A stretch of 33,452 bases of DNA, from NCBI GenBank assembly GCA_031280705.1, contig JAITGJ010000104.1, positions 1 through 33,452 of the forward strand. The letters are read 5' to 3'. The notes beneath the pieces were generated by a model that did not search any database, had not been told where the DNA came from, and was given only the letters and a program-made list of their open reading frames with translations. The DNA is from Spirochaetaceae bacterium. GTDB taxonomy: Bacteria; Spirochaetota; Spirochaetia; Treponematales; Breznakiellaceae. A program made the translations under genes and the position numbers. This document shows, piece after piece, positions 7,723-17,032 of this stretch. Each line of letters starts with the position of its first letter. Position 1 is the first letter of the stretch.

Positions 7723-10125
7723 TTATCCATAGCGGTTCCGGTACGCCGCAAAGTACGAAACCGGCGGCGCGTTTTCCCCGCCTTCCGGGTCTTTTGCAAG
7801 GACCTTTTCCCGGCGCATATCCACAAGCGCCTCCCCTGCGGAAAGGCGGCGAAGCCGGTACGCTTTTTCATCTTTGGCCGCCACATATTCCGCCGGATTT
7901 CCATAGGCAAATCCCCACAGCAGCGCCGCGGGCGCATATTTTTTTGTTCCTTCCGGAATGGTAAAACACGCCGCCTCTTCCGCCGCGAGACCCCGTGAAA
8001 GCTTCGCGTTAAGCGCGCGGCAAAATTGCGCGGCGTCCATTTCCGCCGCAAGATCGACCGCGGCAATTTCCCCGGCGGCCTGGATGCCGATGGAAAGCGG
8101 CGCGGCAAAACCGATACGCGGGAGCGGATTAAAACCCTCACTGTAGCGTGCGTCAATGCCCGCACGGAGCAGCGCCGCGGAAAAAACTTCGATAAGCGCA
8201 AGGTGGGGAAGCCAGACGGCGCTTGCTGATTTGGAGAAGGAAAAAAGCATCCGGTACACCGTTCCGCCGGAAGGTGATTTTTTTACGGCGGCGGCGCCGT
8301 TTTCAGCCGCGCCGGAAACAGCGCCGCTGTTTCGTGTTACCCTCCCCCGCTTTGGACATACGCCGCAGGGATGCTCGCATGCCTCCGCGCAGGGAGAAGA
8401 AAGCACGGCGCGCCGCGCTTTTTCCGCTTCCTGTTCAAGAAACGCGGCGGCGCTTCCCGAATCAATGGAAGCCCAGGGAAGCGTTTCCGTAACCGAGCGG
8501 GCGGCAAGATATGTTTCCGCAAGCGGCGCATATTTTTCAAACAGGGCTTTCCAGATATCTCTTTTGAAGTATTCATCCCATGCGTCAAGACGGCATCCCG
8601 CGTTAAACGCTTCTTCAATAACACCGGCCGCCCGTTCATCGCCCCGGGAGAGAAACCCCTCCACCGCCGATACAAAGGGATCTGCGGTAGTAACCTTGTG
8701 CCCCAGTTCCCGAAGCGTATTCCGTATACGCACGAGCATTTTTTGCGCCGTTTCCGCATCCATCTGGGCGGCGCGCTCAAACGGCGTATGCGGCTTGGGA
8801 ACAAAAACACCGACATTAACGGAAAAGTGCGTCCGCGTTTCCTGTGCAAGGCTCCGGATAAAATCAATAATCGCCCCGGCTTCATCAATTTGATAGGCAC
8901 CGTTTCCGCCCGGCTCTGGAAGGCCGATCATAAAATAAAATTTTACGCCCTTAAACCCGCGCTTCCGCGCTTCCCGGATAATCGCGGCGACACTTTCAGG
9001 CGTTACCGTTTTATTGATCGAAAACTGCCGCGCTTCTTCCGGCGTTTCAACGGCAAAGGTAAGGCCGCTTTTTCGCACCCGGACGATCTTTTCCAGAAGG
9101 TTAAGGGAAAAACTGGAAACCTTGAGGGAAGGGAGCTGGAACGAAACATGACGGGCGGCGTAATCACTGTTGAGCGCGTCAAGAAGTTCCTCAAGATGAT
9201 CGTAATCGCCCGACGAAAGCGAGGAAAGGCTGATTTCCCGGTAGCCCCCTTCCCGCACAAAAGCGTCTACTTCCTCCCGCACCAGGGCGGAGGCTTTCTG
9301 CCGCATGGGGCGGTACCAAATTCCCGCCTGGCAGAAGCGGCAGCCGTTCGGGCAGCCGCGCATAATTTCTACCGCGCCGTGGTGCTGGACGGCACGGATT
9401 CCCGGCACGGGAAATACGGCGGCTTTTCTTTTTTCGCGGGCAAACGCGGAATCAACGGCCCGGCACACGGCTCCCGCTTTCCCCGCGTAATACACCGACG
9501 GGTGCGCGGCAAGGAGCGCGCCCAGGGCGGCCCTCCCCTCCCCGTTCCGCTTCAGGGCGGAAAGATCGCGGGCAAGATCAAAAAAACCGCCTTCGGCTTC
9601 GCCTATCCAAAAAGCGTCGATAAAATCCACACACGGCCGGGGATTTGCCGCCGCGGGCCCGCCGAGAAGAACGAGCGGATCGCCGTTTTTTCTGCCGCGC
9701 GCCCTGAGGGGAATATGCGCGTCTTCCAGCATGGAAAGAACGCCGGTTATGCCGAGTTCATATCCCAGCGTAAAACAGAGCACGTCCGTATCGCCAAGGG
9801 CGATTCCCGTGTCGAGGCCATAGAGGGGAATATTCTTTTCCCGAAGGACGGCGGCAAAATCGGGCGCCGCCGCAAACGCGCGGTCAGCGGCAATGCCGTC
9901 AATTTCGTTCAGCCGGTTATAAAGAATTTTCAGCGCCTGGTTTGACATGCCGATCTCATACAGGTCAGGAAAACAAATTGCCATGCGCAGTGTTTCTGTT
10001 TTTTCCATTACGCGGCGGCAGGCGAGGCATCCATATTCGCCGCCTGAGTAGCGGGCCGGTTTTTCTACCGAAAGGAACGCATCCCGGATTTCCGTGCCGG
10101 GGTCTACAAAGCGGATCGTTTTCAT
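7723..10125 (-). CDS. B12-binding-type radical SAM protein (TIGR03960) fused to DUF2344
   Basis: This is an 800-residue protein of unknown reaction. Its N-terminal half has a corrinoid-binding-like region (FPDLYEIGMSNQALKILYNRLNEIDGIAADRAF...LGYELGITGVLSMLEDAHIPL) and a radical SAM domain with the [4Fe-4S] motif C-x3-C-x2-C in MRGCPNGCRFCQAG (Cys258, 262, 265), then VETPEEARQFSINK and KFYFMIGLPEPG. The last 180 residues (from about 620, RMLFSFSKSASAVWLPHLALIEVFSAALLRAG...YSEGFNPLPRIGFAAPLSIG) match the DUF2344/TIGR03936 partner often found as a separate gene. In Firmicutes this pair sits next to rodA, rng and rplU; here it also follows rodA, seven bases after its stop. An RNA-modification role is often suspected but not proven. 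A GTG one codon upstream (10128) is an alternative start. Confidence 0.9.
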   Translation of the reverse strand: MKTIRFVDPGTEIRDAFLSVEKPARYSGGEYGCLACRRVMEKTETLRMAICFPDLYEIGMSNQALKILYNRLNEIDGIAADRAFAAAPDFAAVLREKNIPLYGLDTGIALGDTDVLCFTLGYELGITGVLSMLEDAHIPLRARGRKNGDPLVLLGGPAAANPRPCVDFIDAFWIGEAEGGFFDLARDLSALKRNGEGRAALGALLAAHPSVYYAGKAGAVCRAVDSAFAREKRKAAVFPVPGIRAVQHHGAVEIMRGCPNGCRFCQAGIWYRPMRQKASALVREEVDAFVREGGYREISLSSLSSGDYDHLEELLDALNSDYAARHVSFQLPSLKVSSFSLNLLEKIVRVRKSGLTFAVETPEEARQFSINKTVTPESVAAIIREARKRGFKGVKFYFMIGLPEPGGNGAYQIDEAGAIIDFIRSLAQETRTHFSVNVGVFVPKPHTPFERAAQMDAETAQKMLVRIRNTLRELGHKVTTADPFVSAVEGFLSRGDERAAGVIEEAFNAGCRLDAWDEYFKRDIWKALFEKYAPLAETYLAARSVTETLPWASIDSGSAAAFLEQEAEKARRAVLSSPCAEACEHPCGVCPKRGRVTRNSGAVSGAAENGAAAVKKSPSGGTVYRMLFSFSKSASAVWLPHLALIEVFSAALLRAGIDARYSEGFNPLPRIGFAAPLSIGIQAAGEIAAVDLAAEMDAAQFCRALNAKLSRGLAAEEAACFTIPEGTKKYAPAALLWGFAYGNPAEYVAAKDEKAYRLRRLSAGEALVDMRREKVLAKDPEGGENAPPVSYFAAYRNRYG

Positions 10126-10132
10126 CACGGGA

Positions 10133-11446
10133 CTACCGGTGCTGGTAACGGTGGGCGTTGACGCTCAGCGCGAGGCCGATGCCCGCCATGGCGGAAATCA
10201 TCGCGGAACCGCCGTAGGACATAAACATGAGCGGGATGCCGGTAATCGGCATAATGCCCATCGTCATGCCGACATTGACCAGGAAGTGAAACGCATACAT
10301 CGCCGAAAGCCCCGCGGTAGTAAAAATACCGAACGGATCGGTCGTGATCCGCATGACACGCACGAGGCGGAGGCATATCAGCAGAAAAAGCGCGAACACG
10401 ACGATGCCTCCGGCCATGCCCCATTCTTCCGAAAAAATGGAAAAAATAAAATCCGTACTTTGCTGCGGCAAAAAACGGTAATGGCTCTGCGTCCCCTGAA
10501 GATAGCCCTTTCCCCAGAGCCCGCCGGACCCGATTGCGGTAATGGACTGGATGATGTGCCAGCCTGACCCCTGCGGATCGACATTGGGGTCAAGAAACAC
10601 AATCAGGCGCATAACCTGATAATCCTTGAGGAAACGGTGCGAAACAAACGACGCCCCAAGAGACAGAATCACTATCGACGACACATAAACAATCCAGTAA
10701 AAATACCGCTTTTTATAGCGGAAAAACCCGAACAGCGCAATCAAAAGAACGGCGAGAAACGCGAGAACCGTAAGCGCAATAAAACGCGCGTTCAGCAGTA
10801 TTTGAATCGCGGAAAAACCGCCCCGCAGAATATACGACTGCCAGAGCGGAAGCACCGAGAAAATGCCGGTTAGAGCGATAAACATGATGAGAAAAAGTAC
10901 ATACCGCAGGGAAATCTTCGCGATAAAGGTCATCACGAGGAGTATGGGAACAAAAACCAGCGAAGTTCCAAAATCGGGCTGAATCAGCACGATGGCCATC
11001 GGTACAAAAACAATGATACAGGAAACAAGAAAACGCAGAAAAGAGTTGGGACTGCGGGAGGAAGCATCGAGATACCGGGCCAGAAACAGAATCGTGGTAA
11101 TTTTGGCGAATTCCGACGGCTGAATTCCAAAAGAACCGATGCCAAGCCATGCGCGCGCGCCTGAAACCATACGTCCAAAAAGGCAGGTATAAATGAGGAG
11201 GGCGATAGCGCTGATATAAAAATAGAGGGAAAGTTCATAGAGCCTGCGGTAATTGATCATCGCAAGCGTTACCGCAAATGCGAGTCCCGCCGCGGCAAAG
11301 GCGATTTGGCGCGCATATTCGAGCGAGACCTGAACGCCCGATGAATTGACGCCGGAGGAATAAATAAAAAGCACGCCGAATATCGACAGAATTACCGCCG
11401 GAAAAAGGATGGCGTAATCAATGCCAAGGAGGTCCCGGAGTTTCAC
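10133..11446 (-). CDS. rodA: Peptidoglycan glycosyltransferase RodA
   Basis: This SEDS-family polytopic membrane protein polymerises lipid II into glycan strands during side-wall growth and works with PBP2. It has 437 residues and about ten hydrophobic segments. Family blocks are visible: SGARAWLGIGSFGIQPSEFAKI, IQPDFGTSLVF, VFLDPNVDPQGSGWHIIQS, GSGGLWGKGYLQGTQSHYRFLPQQSTDFIFSIFSEEWGMAGG, and at the end ITGIPLMFMSYGGSAMISAMAGIGLALSV. PBP2 next door separates RodA from FtsW. The GTG start overlaps the TAG stop of mrdA by one base (TAGTG), which argues for coupled translation of the two partners. Confidence 0.97.
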   Translation of the reverse strand: MKLRDLLGIDYAILFPAVILSIFGVLFIYSSGVNSSGVQVSLEYARQIAFAAAGLAFAVTLAMINYRRLYELSLYFYISAIALLIYTCLFGRMVSGARAWLGIGSFGIQPSEFAKITTILFLARYLDASSRSPNSFLRFLVSCIIVFVPMAIVLIQPDFGTSLVFVPILLVMTFIAKISLRYVLFLIMFIALTGIFSVLPLWQSYILRGGFSAIQILLNARFIALTVLAFLAVLLIALFGFFRYKKRYFYWIVYVSSIVILSLGASFVSHRFLKDYQVMRLIVFLDPNVDPQGSGWHIIQSITAIGSGGLWGKGYLQGTQSHYRFLPQQSTDFIFSIFSEEWGMAGGIVVFALFLLICLRLVRVMRITTDPFGIFTTAGLSAMYAFHFLVNVGMTMGIMPITGIPLMFMSYGGSAMISAMAGIGLALSVNAHRYQHR

Positions 11447-13332
11447 TATTCCCGCCGCCCCTGAATCGGCATGATATACTGAAGGCCGAGGCTCCGCACC
11501 GCGTCTTCGTATGTTTCACGGGCGAAAATGCCCTGGAAAATAATCGCGCTCGCATAGGGCGCCCACCACTCCCAGTCGTTGACCGCTTCAACAATGATGG
11601 AAACAACAACCCGCTCTTCGGGATTCGCCGTTTCGTAGGGCGCAAAGGCGGTAAACCAGGAATGCCAGCGGTTCTGGAGGCCCACTTCGCCGGTTCCGGT
11701 TTTTCCCGCTATTTGCACGGATTTTATGTTGAGCGGAAACTGCGCGGTGCCTTCGCTGATAACGGTGCGCATATCCCGCCGCACGCGGGCAAAAATTTCA
11801 GGCGTAACCGTGCTCCGGTGGATCACTTCACGGGCCGCCGCTGATTCCACCGCGCCCGACACGGGGTCCCGCACCTCTTTCAGCACATGGGGCCGGTAAA
11901 CAACACCGTCATTGACGGTCATGGCCGTCATGTTCGCCATCTGGAGCGGGGTTACCAGCGTGTATCCCTGGCCGATGGACATATTCATCGTGTCGCCGCC
12001 GAGCCACCGCTCGTGAAAGCGCCGATCCTTCCACTGGGGAGTCGGCACAAAGCCCGCGATTTCGCCCGGAAGGTCAATGCCGGCTGTTTCGCCGAATCCG
12101 TATTCACGCGCATGGTTGACGATGCGTTCAACGCCCAGGTGATCGCGCCCGACTACCCAGTAGTAAATGTCGCAGCTTTTTGCCATCGCCCGCTGGAGAT
12201 TGAGCCGTCCATGGCCGGGCTTTCCCACATGACAGTGAAAAAGCCGGTCCCCGTAGGCAACTTCGCCGGAACACTCAACGGACTGTTCGGGGGAAAATAC
12301 ACCTTCCGACAGTATTCCTGTCGTCATTACAATTTTGAATGTGGACGCGGGAGGGTAGCTTGATTGAATCGCCCGGTTGAGGAGCGGCTTGTTGGGATCG
12401 CTGATAAGGGCCTGGTATTCGCTTCCCGCGTCGGCATGGGTAAAAATATTGGGATCGTACCAGGGCCAGGAAACCATGGCGAGTATTTCCCCGTTTGACG
12501 GGCGCAGAACCACAATCGCTCCCATGCGTTTTCCCAGGGCTTTTTCCGCGAGAGTCTGAATGGAACGGTCAACGGTCAGCACAAGATTCTTCCCCGGCTC
12601 CGGCGCCTCGCGGAAAAGGTTTTCGTCTCCGGTAACGCGCCGTCCGCGCACGTCAACTGTCCGCGTTTCCCGGCCCTTCCGTCCTCGCAAAAAATCGTCG
12701 TACTGCCGTTCCAGACCGGTCTTCCCGATAATGTCCCCCTGCTGATAGCCCTGGTTGTACATCATGGTAAGCTCTTCCTGGGTGATATTTCCCACATAGC
12801 CGGTGATATGGGAAAGGCTCCCCAACTCCGCGTAATTACGCACGGGCTTTGGCTGCCAGGAAACGCCCGGCAGTTTATCGGCGTTTTCCGCGATGGAAGA
12901 AACGGCGGCAAAACTGAGGCCGGAGGCAACTTCTACCGGCTGATACAGATAGTAGGACGAAGCGGGCACGCGCCGCGCGATTTGTTCGCGGGGGACGCGC
13001 AGAATACCGGCAAGGCGGGTAAGTACCGTCTCGATTTCATCCCGGCCGATTTCCGCGGGCGTAACGCTTACCGCGAAAGAATCCGTGTTGGAAACCAGCG
13101 GCGCACCGAAATTCCGGTCGAATATTTCTCCCCGCCGCGCGGCGATAACCGCGGTTCTGCGGGCAATATGCTCCGCGCGGCTCTGGTAGACTTCGCCGTT
13201 TAGTATCTGCATGGCAAAAAGCCGCGCCGCGTATACCAGAAAAATCGCGACAAAAATACCCTGGAGAATGCGTACTCTGGCGCTTGTTTTTTCCCCGCCG
13301 GAGAAAAAGGAAAATCCGTCACGCGGCGGCAC
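11446..13332 (-). CDS. mrdA: Penicillin-binding protein 2 (elongation transpeptidase)
   Basis: This class B PBP cross-links peptidoglycan in the elongasome. It has 628 residues, a single N-terminal transmembrane anchor (about 20-44, VRILQGIFVAIFLVYAARLFAMQIL), the PBP dimerisation domain (RRGEIFDRNFGAPLVSNTDSFAVSV), and the transpeptidase domain with nucleophile Ser in STFK near residue 330, SCD as the second motif (AKSCDIYYW), and KTG near 543 (AGKTGTGEVG). The second motif uses Asp rather than Asn, as in many PBP2 proteins. Translation starts at GTG inside TAGTG shared with mreD, with GGAGGG upstream. Position between mreD and rodA is the standard order. Confidence 0.97.
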   Translation of the reverse strand: MPPRDGFSFFSGGEKTSARVRILQGIFVAIFLVYAARLFAMQILNGEVYQSRAEHIARRTAVIAARRGEIFDRNFGAPLVSNTDSFAVSVTPAEIGRDEIETVLTRLAGILRVPREQIARRVPASSYYLYQPVEVASGLSFAAVSSIAENADKLPGVSWQPKPVRNYAELGSLSHITGYVGNITQEELTMMYNQGYQQGDIIGKTGLERQYDDFLRGRKGRETRTVDVRGRRVTGDENLFREAPEPGKNLVLTVDRSIQTLAEKALGKRMGAIVVLRPSNGEILAMVSWPWYDPNIFTHADAGSEYQALISDPNKPLLNRAIQSSYPPASTFKIVMTTGILSEGVFSPEQSVECSGEVAYGDRLFHCHVGKPGHGRLNLQRAMAKSCDIYYWVVGRDHLGVERIVNHAREYGFGETAGIDLPGEIAGFVPTPQWKDRRFHERWLGGDTMNMSIGQGYTLVTPLQMANMTAMTVNDGVVYRPHVLKEVRDPVSGAVESAAAREVIHRSTVTPEIFARVRRDMRTVISEGTAQFPLNIKSVQIAGKTGTGEVGLQNRWHSWFTAFAPYETANPEERVVVSIIVEAVNDWEWWAPYASAIIFQGIFARETYEDAVRSLGLQYIMPIQGRRE

Positions 13333-13835
13333 TAGTTTTCCCTCCGTACGGAAAGCAGCGGATTAAAATGCCTGAGAAAAAAGAACAAAAGCGGCGCGGT
13401 GGTTATGTTGAGCAGTAATTCCGTCCAGAGAACCGGCTCAAACAGGCGGTAGGCAGGAACGGCTCCTGAAAACAGAAAGTGGAGCGCGAGGAGGATCAGC
13501 GCCTTGCCGAACGTCGCTCCCGCGGCAAGCGCCATGGGCAAAAACAGGGCGTCGAGAAAAAAGGCCCCCCGCACGAGTCCGCACGCGGCGCCGAGCAGGG
13601 TACGGAGCAGGGCGTTAAGGCCGAGCGGAGAGGCGGAAAGAAAATCAAGAAGGATGCCGGAACAGAACCCGGCGAGTTGTCCGGTCATGGTGCCGTTAAG
13701 ATAGGCGGAATAAATCAGGATGCCGAGGGCAAGATCGGGAACGGTCCCGTACACGGCCAGGCGTCCCAGTAGCGTGGACTGTAATATCCCCGCGACAAGC
13801 GCGAAAATAGCCGTCCAAACAACACTGCGCGCCAT
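13332..13835 (-). CDS. mreD: Rod shape-determining protein MreD
   Basis: This is a small integral membrane protein (167 residues, about five to six hydrophobic segments) of the elongasome. MreD sequences diverge strongly, so the call depends on size, membrane pattern (for example LGILIYSAYLNGTMTGQLAGFCSGILLDFLSASPLGLNALLRTLLGAACGLV, which carries the conserved G-x-x-x-D-x-x-S area) and position between mreC and mrdA. The ATG overlaps the mreC TAA by one base (TAATG). Confidence 0.9.
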   Translation of the reverse strand: MARSVVWTAIFALVAGILQSTLLGRLAVYGTVPDLALGILIYSAYLNGTMTGQLAGFCSGILLDFLSASPLGLNALLRTLLGAACGLVRGAFFLDALFLPMALAAGATFGKALILLALHFLFSGAVPAYRLFEPVLWTELLLNITTAPLLFFFLRHFNPLLSVRREN

Positions 13836-14806
13836 TACGCCGCTCCCCCGCCGCCTGAGTCCACAGCCCCGTCTTCCGGTGATGCCTGCGGGCTTTCGCC
13901 GGTATCACCGGCGGGCGGAGATCCGGACGGAAGATCGCCCTGGCGGTCTATCACAAATACATATTCCAGCCGTGAAAAATCAACGGCGGCGTCAATTTCC
14001 GCTTCCATGGAAGTCTCGTCTTCCCGGAACATCACGCGCCGTACCCGGCCGATATTGACGCCCGGCGGATATACCGCGCCGCCGCCGGTGTTTCCGATGC
14101 CGGAGCTTATCACCATATCGCCCACATTGATTTCGTCCCGCGCGCGCCGGGAAATAAGCCGCATGGCAAGGGGGTAGTTCCGCTGCCCCCGTCCTTCCAC
14201 AAGCCCGTCGTAGCGGGAAGACGCGAAGCGGGCGGGCACAAAACTGCTCGTGTCGTAAACGGGCATCACCAGACTTTCAAACTGCCCGGCCTGAACTACC
14301 TTGCCTACCAGCGCCTGCACCCCGTCCTGAAAGGCGATGACTGACATATTGTAATCCACGCCGTGCCGCTTCCCCTTGTTGATGACAAGGGAGGAAAAAA
14401 GATTGTTCGGATCGCGGCCAATGATCTCCGCGGCGATATGCCGGTACGTTATTTCCCGCGCAAATCCAAGCTGTTCCCGCAGACGGTAGTTTTCCTGCCG
14501 TATTTCCGCCGCGCTCCGTTCAAGCCGCTCGTACTGTTCCACCCGGACGGCGAGTTCCGTATACTGTTTCTGGAGAAGCGCAAGGGCCTGTATGGAATTG
14601 ATCGTTCCGCCTATCCAGGCGGACACCGCGTGAATGCCGCCCCGCACGCCGGAATACATGGAAAGGCCGGTGTTTTTTACGTCGATCACAAAACTCGACG
14701 TTGAAAAAAAGAGCAGCAAAAATGATACCAAACCCAGGCCCGCGAAAACAAACAGATTGGCGTTAAGTTCCCTGGGCTGCTGTTTCCGTCCTCCGCCGGT
14801 TTTCAT
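13835..14806 (-). CDS. mreC: Rod shape-determining protein MreC
   Basis: This 323-residue periplasmic scaffold of the elongasome binds PBP2 and links it to MreB through MreD. It has one transmembrane helix (about residues 20-42), a coiled coil (about 65-105, LALLQKQYTELAVRVEQYERLERSAAEIRQENYRLREQLGF), then the two beta-barrel domains with the typical IIGRDPNNLFSSLVINKGKRHGVDYNMSVIAFQDGVQALVGKVVQ and later SSGIGNTGGGAVYPPGVNIGRVRRV. The C-terminal tail (about 290-323) is Pro, Gly and acid rich, and unlikely to be folded. It starts 41 bases after mreB. Confidence 0.96.
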   Translation of the reverse strand: MKTGGGRKQQPRELNANLFVFAGLGLVSFLLLFFSTSSFVIDVKNTGLSMYSGVRGGIHAVSAWIGGTINSIQALALLQKQYTELAVRVEQYERLERSAAEIRQENYRLREQLGFAREITYRHIAAEIIGRDPNNLFSSLVINKGKRHGVDYNMSVIAFQDGVQALVGKVVQAGQFESLVMPVYDTSSFVPARFASSRYDGLVEGRGQRNYPLAMRLISRRARDEINVGDMVISSGIGNTGGGAVYPPGVNIGRVRRVMFREDETSMEAEIDAAVDFSRLEYVFVIDRQGDLPSGSPPAGDTGESPQASPEDGAVDSGGGGAA

Positions 14807-14846
14807 GACCGTTTCGCTCCGTTTCGCCGTTTGGGGTACGTCCGGA

Positions 14847-15875
14847 CTATCCGTTCAGATTATCGTAGATACTGCGGGTCGTGTCGAACCCTTTCGCGTT
14901 TTCAAAATACTTCCCCGCGCCCAGCGCGACGCAGTCCAGCGGCCGCTCGGCGAGGAACACCGGAACGCCCGTTTCGTTGGAAATAAGTTTGGGGAGTCCT
15001 TTGAGCAGAGAGCCGCCCCCGGTCATCACGATGCCCCGTTCAACAATATCGGCGGCCAGTTCCGGCGGCGTCTGCCCCAGCGTGGTTTTTATTTCTTCGA
15101 TAATTTGGGAGATGGGGTCCTTGAGCGCCTCGCGCACCTCTACGGAGTCCATTTCGAGGCGGCGGGGAAGCCCGGTAATGGCGTCGGTCCCCTTGATTTC
15201 AACCTTTTCAATGGTTTTGTCCGGAGAGGCGTTGCCGATTTCAATTTTGAGCCGTTCAGCGGTCTGTTCGCCGATGATCAGATTGTGGATGCCGCGTACA
15301 TGTTTGATGATCGCTTCGTCAAATTCATCGCCGCCCAGCCGGATCGCGTTGGTAACAACCATGCCGCCCAGAGAAATTACCGAAATCTCCGTGGTGCCGC
15401 CGCCGATATCGCAGATCATGTGGCCCGCGGGCTCAAAAATGGGAATGTCCGCGCCGATGGCGGCGGCGCGGCTTTCCTCGATGACCATCACTTCTCGCGC
15501 GCCGGCCTTGTACGCGCTTTCTTCCACGGCCCGCCGTTCGACCTCGGTAATGCACGACGGTATTCCCACCACCACCCGCGGCTTAAACAGCCGGTAGCGG
15601 GGCAGCGCCTTGGAGATAAAGTAGCGGATCATTTTTTCCGTTGATTCAAGATCCGCAATAACCCCGTCCCGCAGGGGACGTATGGCGATGATGTTGCCGG
15701 GAGTTTTCCAGAGCATACGCTTGGCGTCCGCCCCAACGGCCATGACCTTTTTGGTTCCCCGTTCGACCGCCACCACCGACGGTTCGTTGATAACGATACC
15801 CTTTCCCTGCACATAAATAAGGGTATTGCAGGTTCCCAGATCGATGCCGATGTCCTGAGACCGTAATCCAAACAT
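14847..15875 (-). CDS. mreB: Cell-shape actin homologue MreB
   Basis: This bacterial actin polymerises on the inner membrane and directs wall synthesis. It has 342 residues with all nucleotide-binding blocks: phosphate 1 IGIDLGTCNTLIYVQGKGIV, phosphate 2 MICDIGGGTTEISVISLGG and adenosine GIVMTGGGSLLKGL. Length and ends match the family closely. The ribosome site AGGGAGGAAAG is the strongest in the operon, which fits the high amounts of MreB cells need. A TPR protein gene ends 40 bases upstream and appears to share its promoter. In spirochaetes the cell body is also shaped by periplasmic flagella, so the effect of MreB on helical form is not deducible here. Confidence 0.98.
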   Translation of the reverse strand: MFGLRSQDIGIDLGTCNTLIYVQGKGIVINEPSVVAVERGTKKVMAVGADAKRMLWKTPGNIIAIRPLRDGVIADLESTEKMIRYFISKALPRYRLFKPRVVVGIPSCITEVERRAVEESAYKAGAREVMVIEESRAAAIGADIPIFEPAGHMICDIGGGTTEISVISLGGMVVTNAIRLGGDEFDEAIIKHVRGIHNLIIGEQTAERLKIEIGNASPDKTIEKVEIKGTDAITGLPRRLEMDSVEVREALKDPISQIIEEIKTTLGQTPPELAADIVERGIVMTGGGSLLKGLPKLISNETGVPVFLAERPLDCVALGAGKYFENAKGFDTTRSIYDNLNG

Positions 15876-15915
15876 ACTTTCCTCCCTGGCCCCGCGGCCA
15901 ACATAAATTCCGTGT

Positions 15916-16887
15916 TTACAGATTGAGCCGCGTCCGGGCCTGCCGGTGGGCGGGATCGATCCAGAGCGCCCGCCGCCATTCGGCCCGCGCCCGCGTCGCG
16001 TTTCCGCCGCGCGCGTACAGTTCCCCCAGCCGGAAATGCGCCTCGGCGTTTTCCCCGTCTTCCGCCAGAATCGCTGTGTACCACGTTTCGGCGGCGGTAA
16101 TATCCCCCGCCGCCGAGGCGATCTCTCCCAAAAAGAGCCGCGCGTTGGTTTTTACCGCGGCGTCCCGCGACGTTTCCAGAAGCCGGAGCAAATAGGCCCG
16201 GGCCTGGGCGGTTTCCTCAAGGGCAAGATAGGAACGGGCGATGTTAAGGAGCAGCAAATCCGAAGGAGTCGCGTCCCCGACGACGCCCGCGCTCGCGGCG
16301 TCCGCTTCCGTTGAAAGGGCTTCTGAAAAAGCGGCGACGCTTCCGCGGTAATCGTGAATGGCCGCGTAGGCGAGGCCCAGCAGTTCATTCATATCGGCTG
16401 AACGGTAGCCGCCGTCCCGCGCCTCCTCAAGGTAGCGCACCGCAAGGTCTTCGTAACCGGACCCCTTGTAGTAATATGCTTTGCCCAGCACATAATGTAT
16501 GCGAAAATCGCCGGGCCCTTCCCGGCAGAGAAGCGCCTTTCTGAGCGAGCGGACACACTCATCGGCGTATAGTTCCGTATCATGCGCGTTGATCTGCGCC
16601 ACGGCAAGCTGAAAGGCGCTGAACCCGTGTATGGTAAGAAAAAGAAAATCCATGGGATTCCCGGCGAGTTTTTCCGCGCTCGCGTCGAACGCCTCCCGGT
16701 ACGAGCCGCGTTCCCATAACTCAAGCAGTTCCCGGCGGCCCGCCGCCTGCCGGTTTTTCCAGCCCGCAAAGACAATGCCGCCGCTCCCGGCGATCATAAA
16801 AAAAAGTACCAGGATAACGGCGGTACGAATCGCGTGTTTCCGGTGTAGCTGCGCTCCAAAGGCGGTTCGGTTTCGTGATGCGGACAT
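15916..16887 (-). CDS. Membrane-anchored TPR protein heading the mre operon
   Basis: This 323-residue protein has one transmembrane segment (about 21-43, TAVILVLFFMIAGSGGIVFAGW) and a periplasmic run of tetratricopeptide repeats; clear units are YRSADMNELLGLAYAAIHDYRGSVAAFSEAL, SDLLLLNIARSYLALEETAQARAYLLRLLE and NAEAHFRLGELYARGGNATRARAEWRRALWIDP near the C-terminus. A TPR gene directly before mreB is, as far as I recall, also found in other treponemes, which suggests a role as an elongasome scaffold. The best promoter puts the transcript start on or next to the A of this ATG and no Shine-Dalgarno is present, so the message may be leaderless. The next possible start would remove the membrane anchor. 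Confidence 0.88.
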   Translation of the reverse strand: MSASRNRTAFGAQLHRKHAIRTAVILVLFFMIAGSGGIVFAGWKNRQAAGRRELLELWERGSYREAFDASAEKLAGNPMDFLFLTIHGFSAFQLAVAQINAHDTELYADECVRSLRKALLCREGPGDFRIHYVLGKAYYYKGSGYEDLAVRYLEEARDGGYRSADMNELLGLAYAAIHDYRGSVAAFSEALSTEADAASAGVVGDATPSDLLLLNIARSYLALEETAQARAYLLRLLETSRDAAVKTNARLFLGEIASAAGDITAAETWYTAILAEDGENAEAHFRLGELYARGGNATRARAEWRRALWIDPAHRQARTRLNL

Positions 16888-16892
16888 GTTTT

Positions 16893-16921
16893 CTTATACA
16901 AACTATCGGCGAAAAAGTCAA
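16893..16921 (-). promoter_or_regulatory. Sigma-70 promoter of the mre operon
   Basis: Minus-strand TTGACT (16921-16916), exactly 17 bases, then TATAAG (16898-16893). Only five bases separate the -10 box from the ATG at 16887, so transcription would begin at or within a base of the start codon. Confidence 0.75.
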
Positions 16922-17032
16922 CGGAATGAATGCTCTCTTGCCATCAACGCAGGCGGGCCGTTCGCGGCGCGGCACACTTCGTTTGGACAAATCTTCGCGC
17001 AGCCGGAAGATTCCGGGTAAAAGCCATAAAAA

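Noticed and set aside
8371..9945. Long plus-strand open frame (524 codons) opposite the radical SAM gene
   Set aside because: It is a GC-driven shadow with a composition of random Arg/Gly/Phe and no motifs; the minus strand carries the full radical SAM signature.
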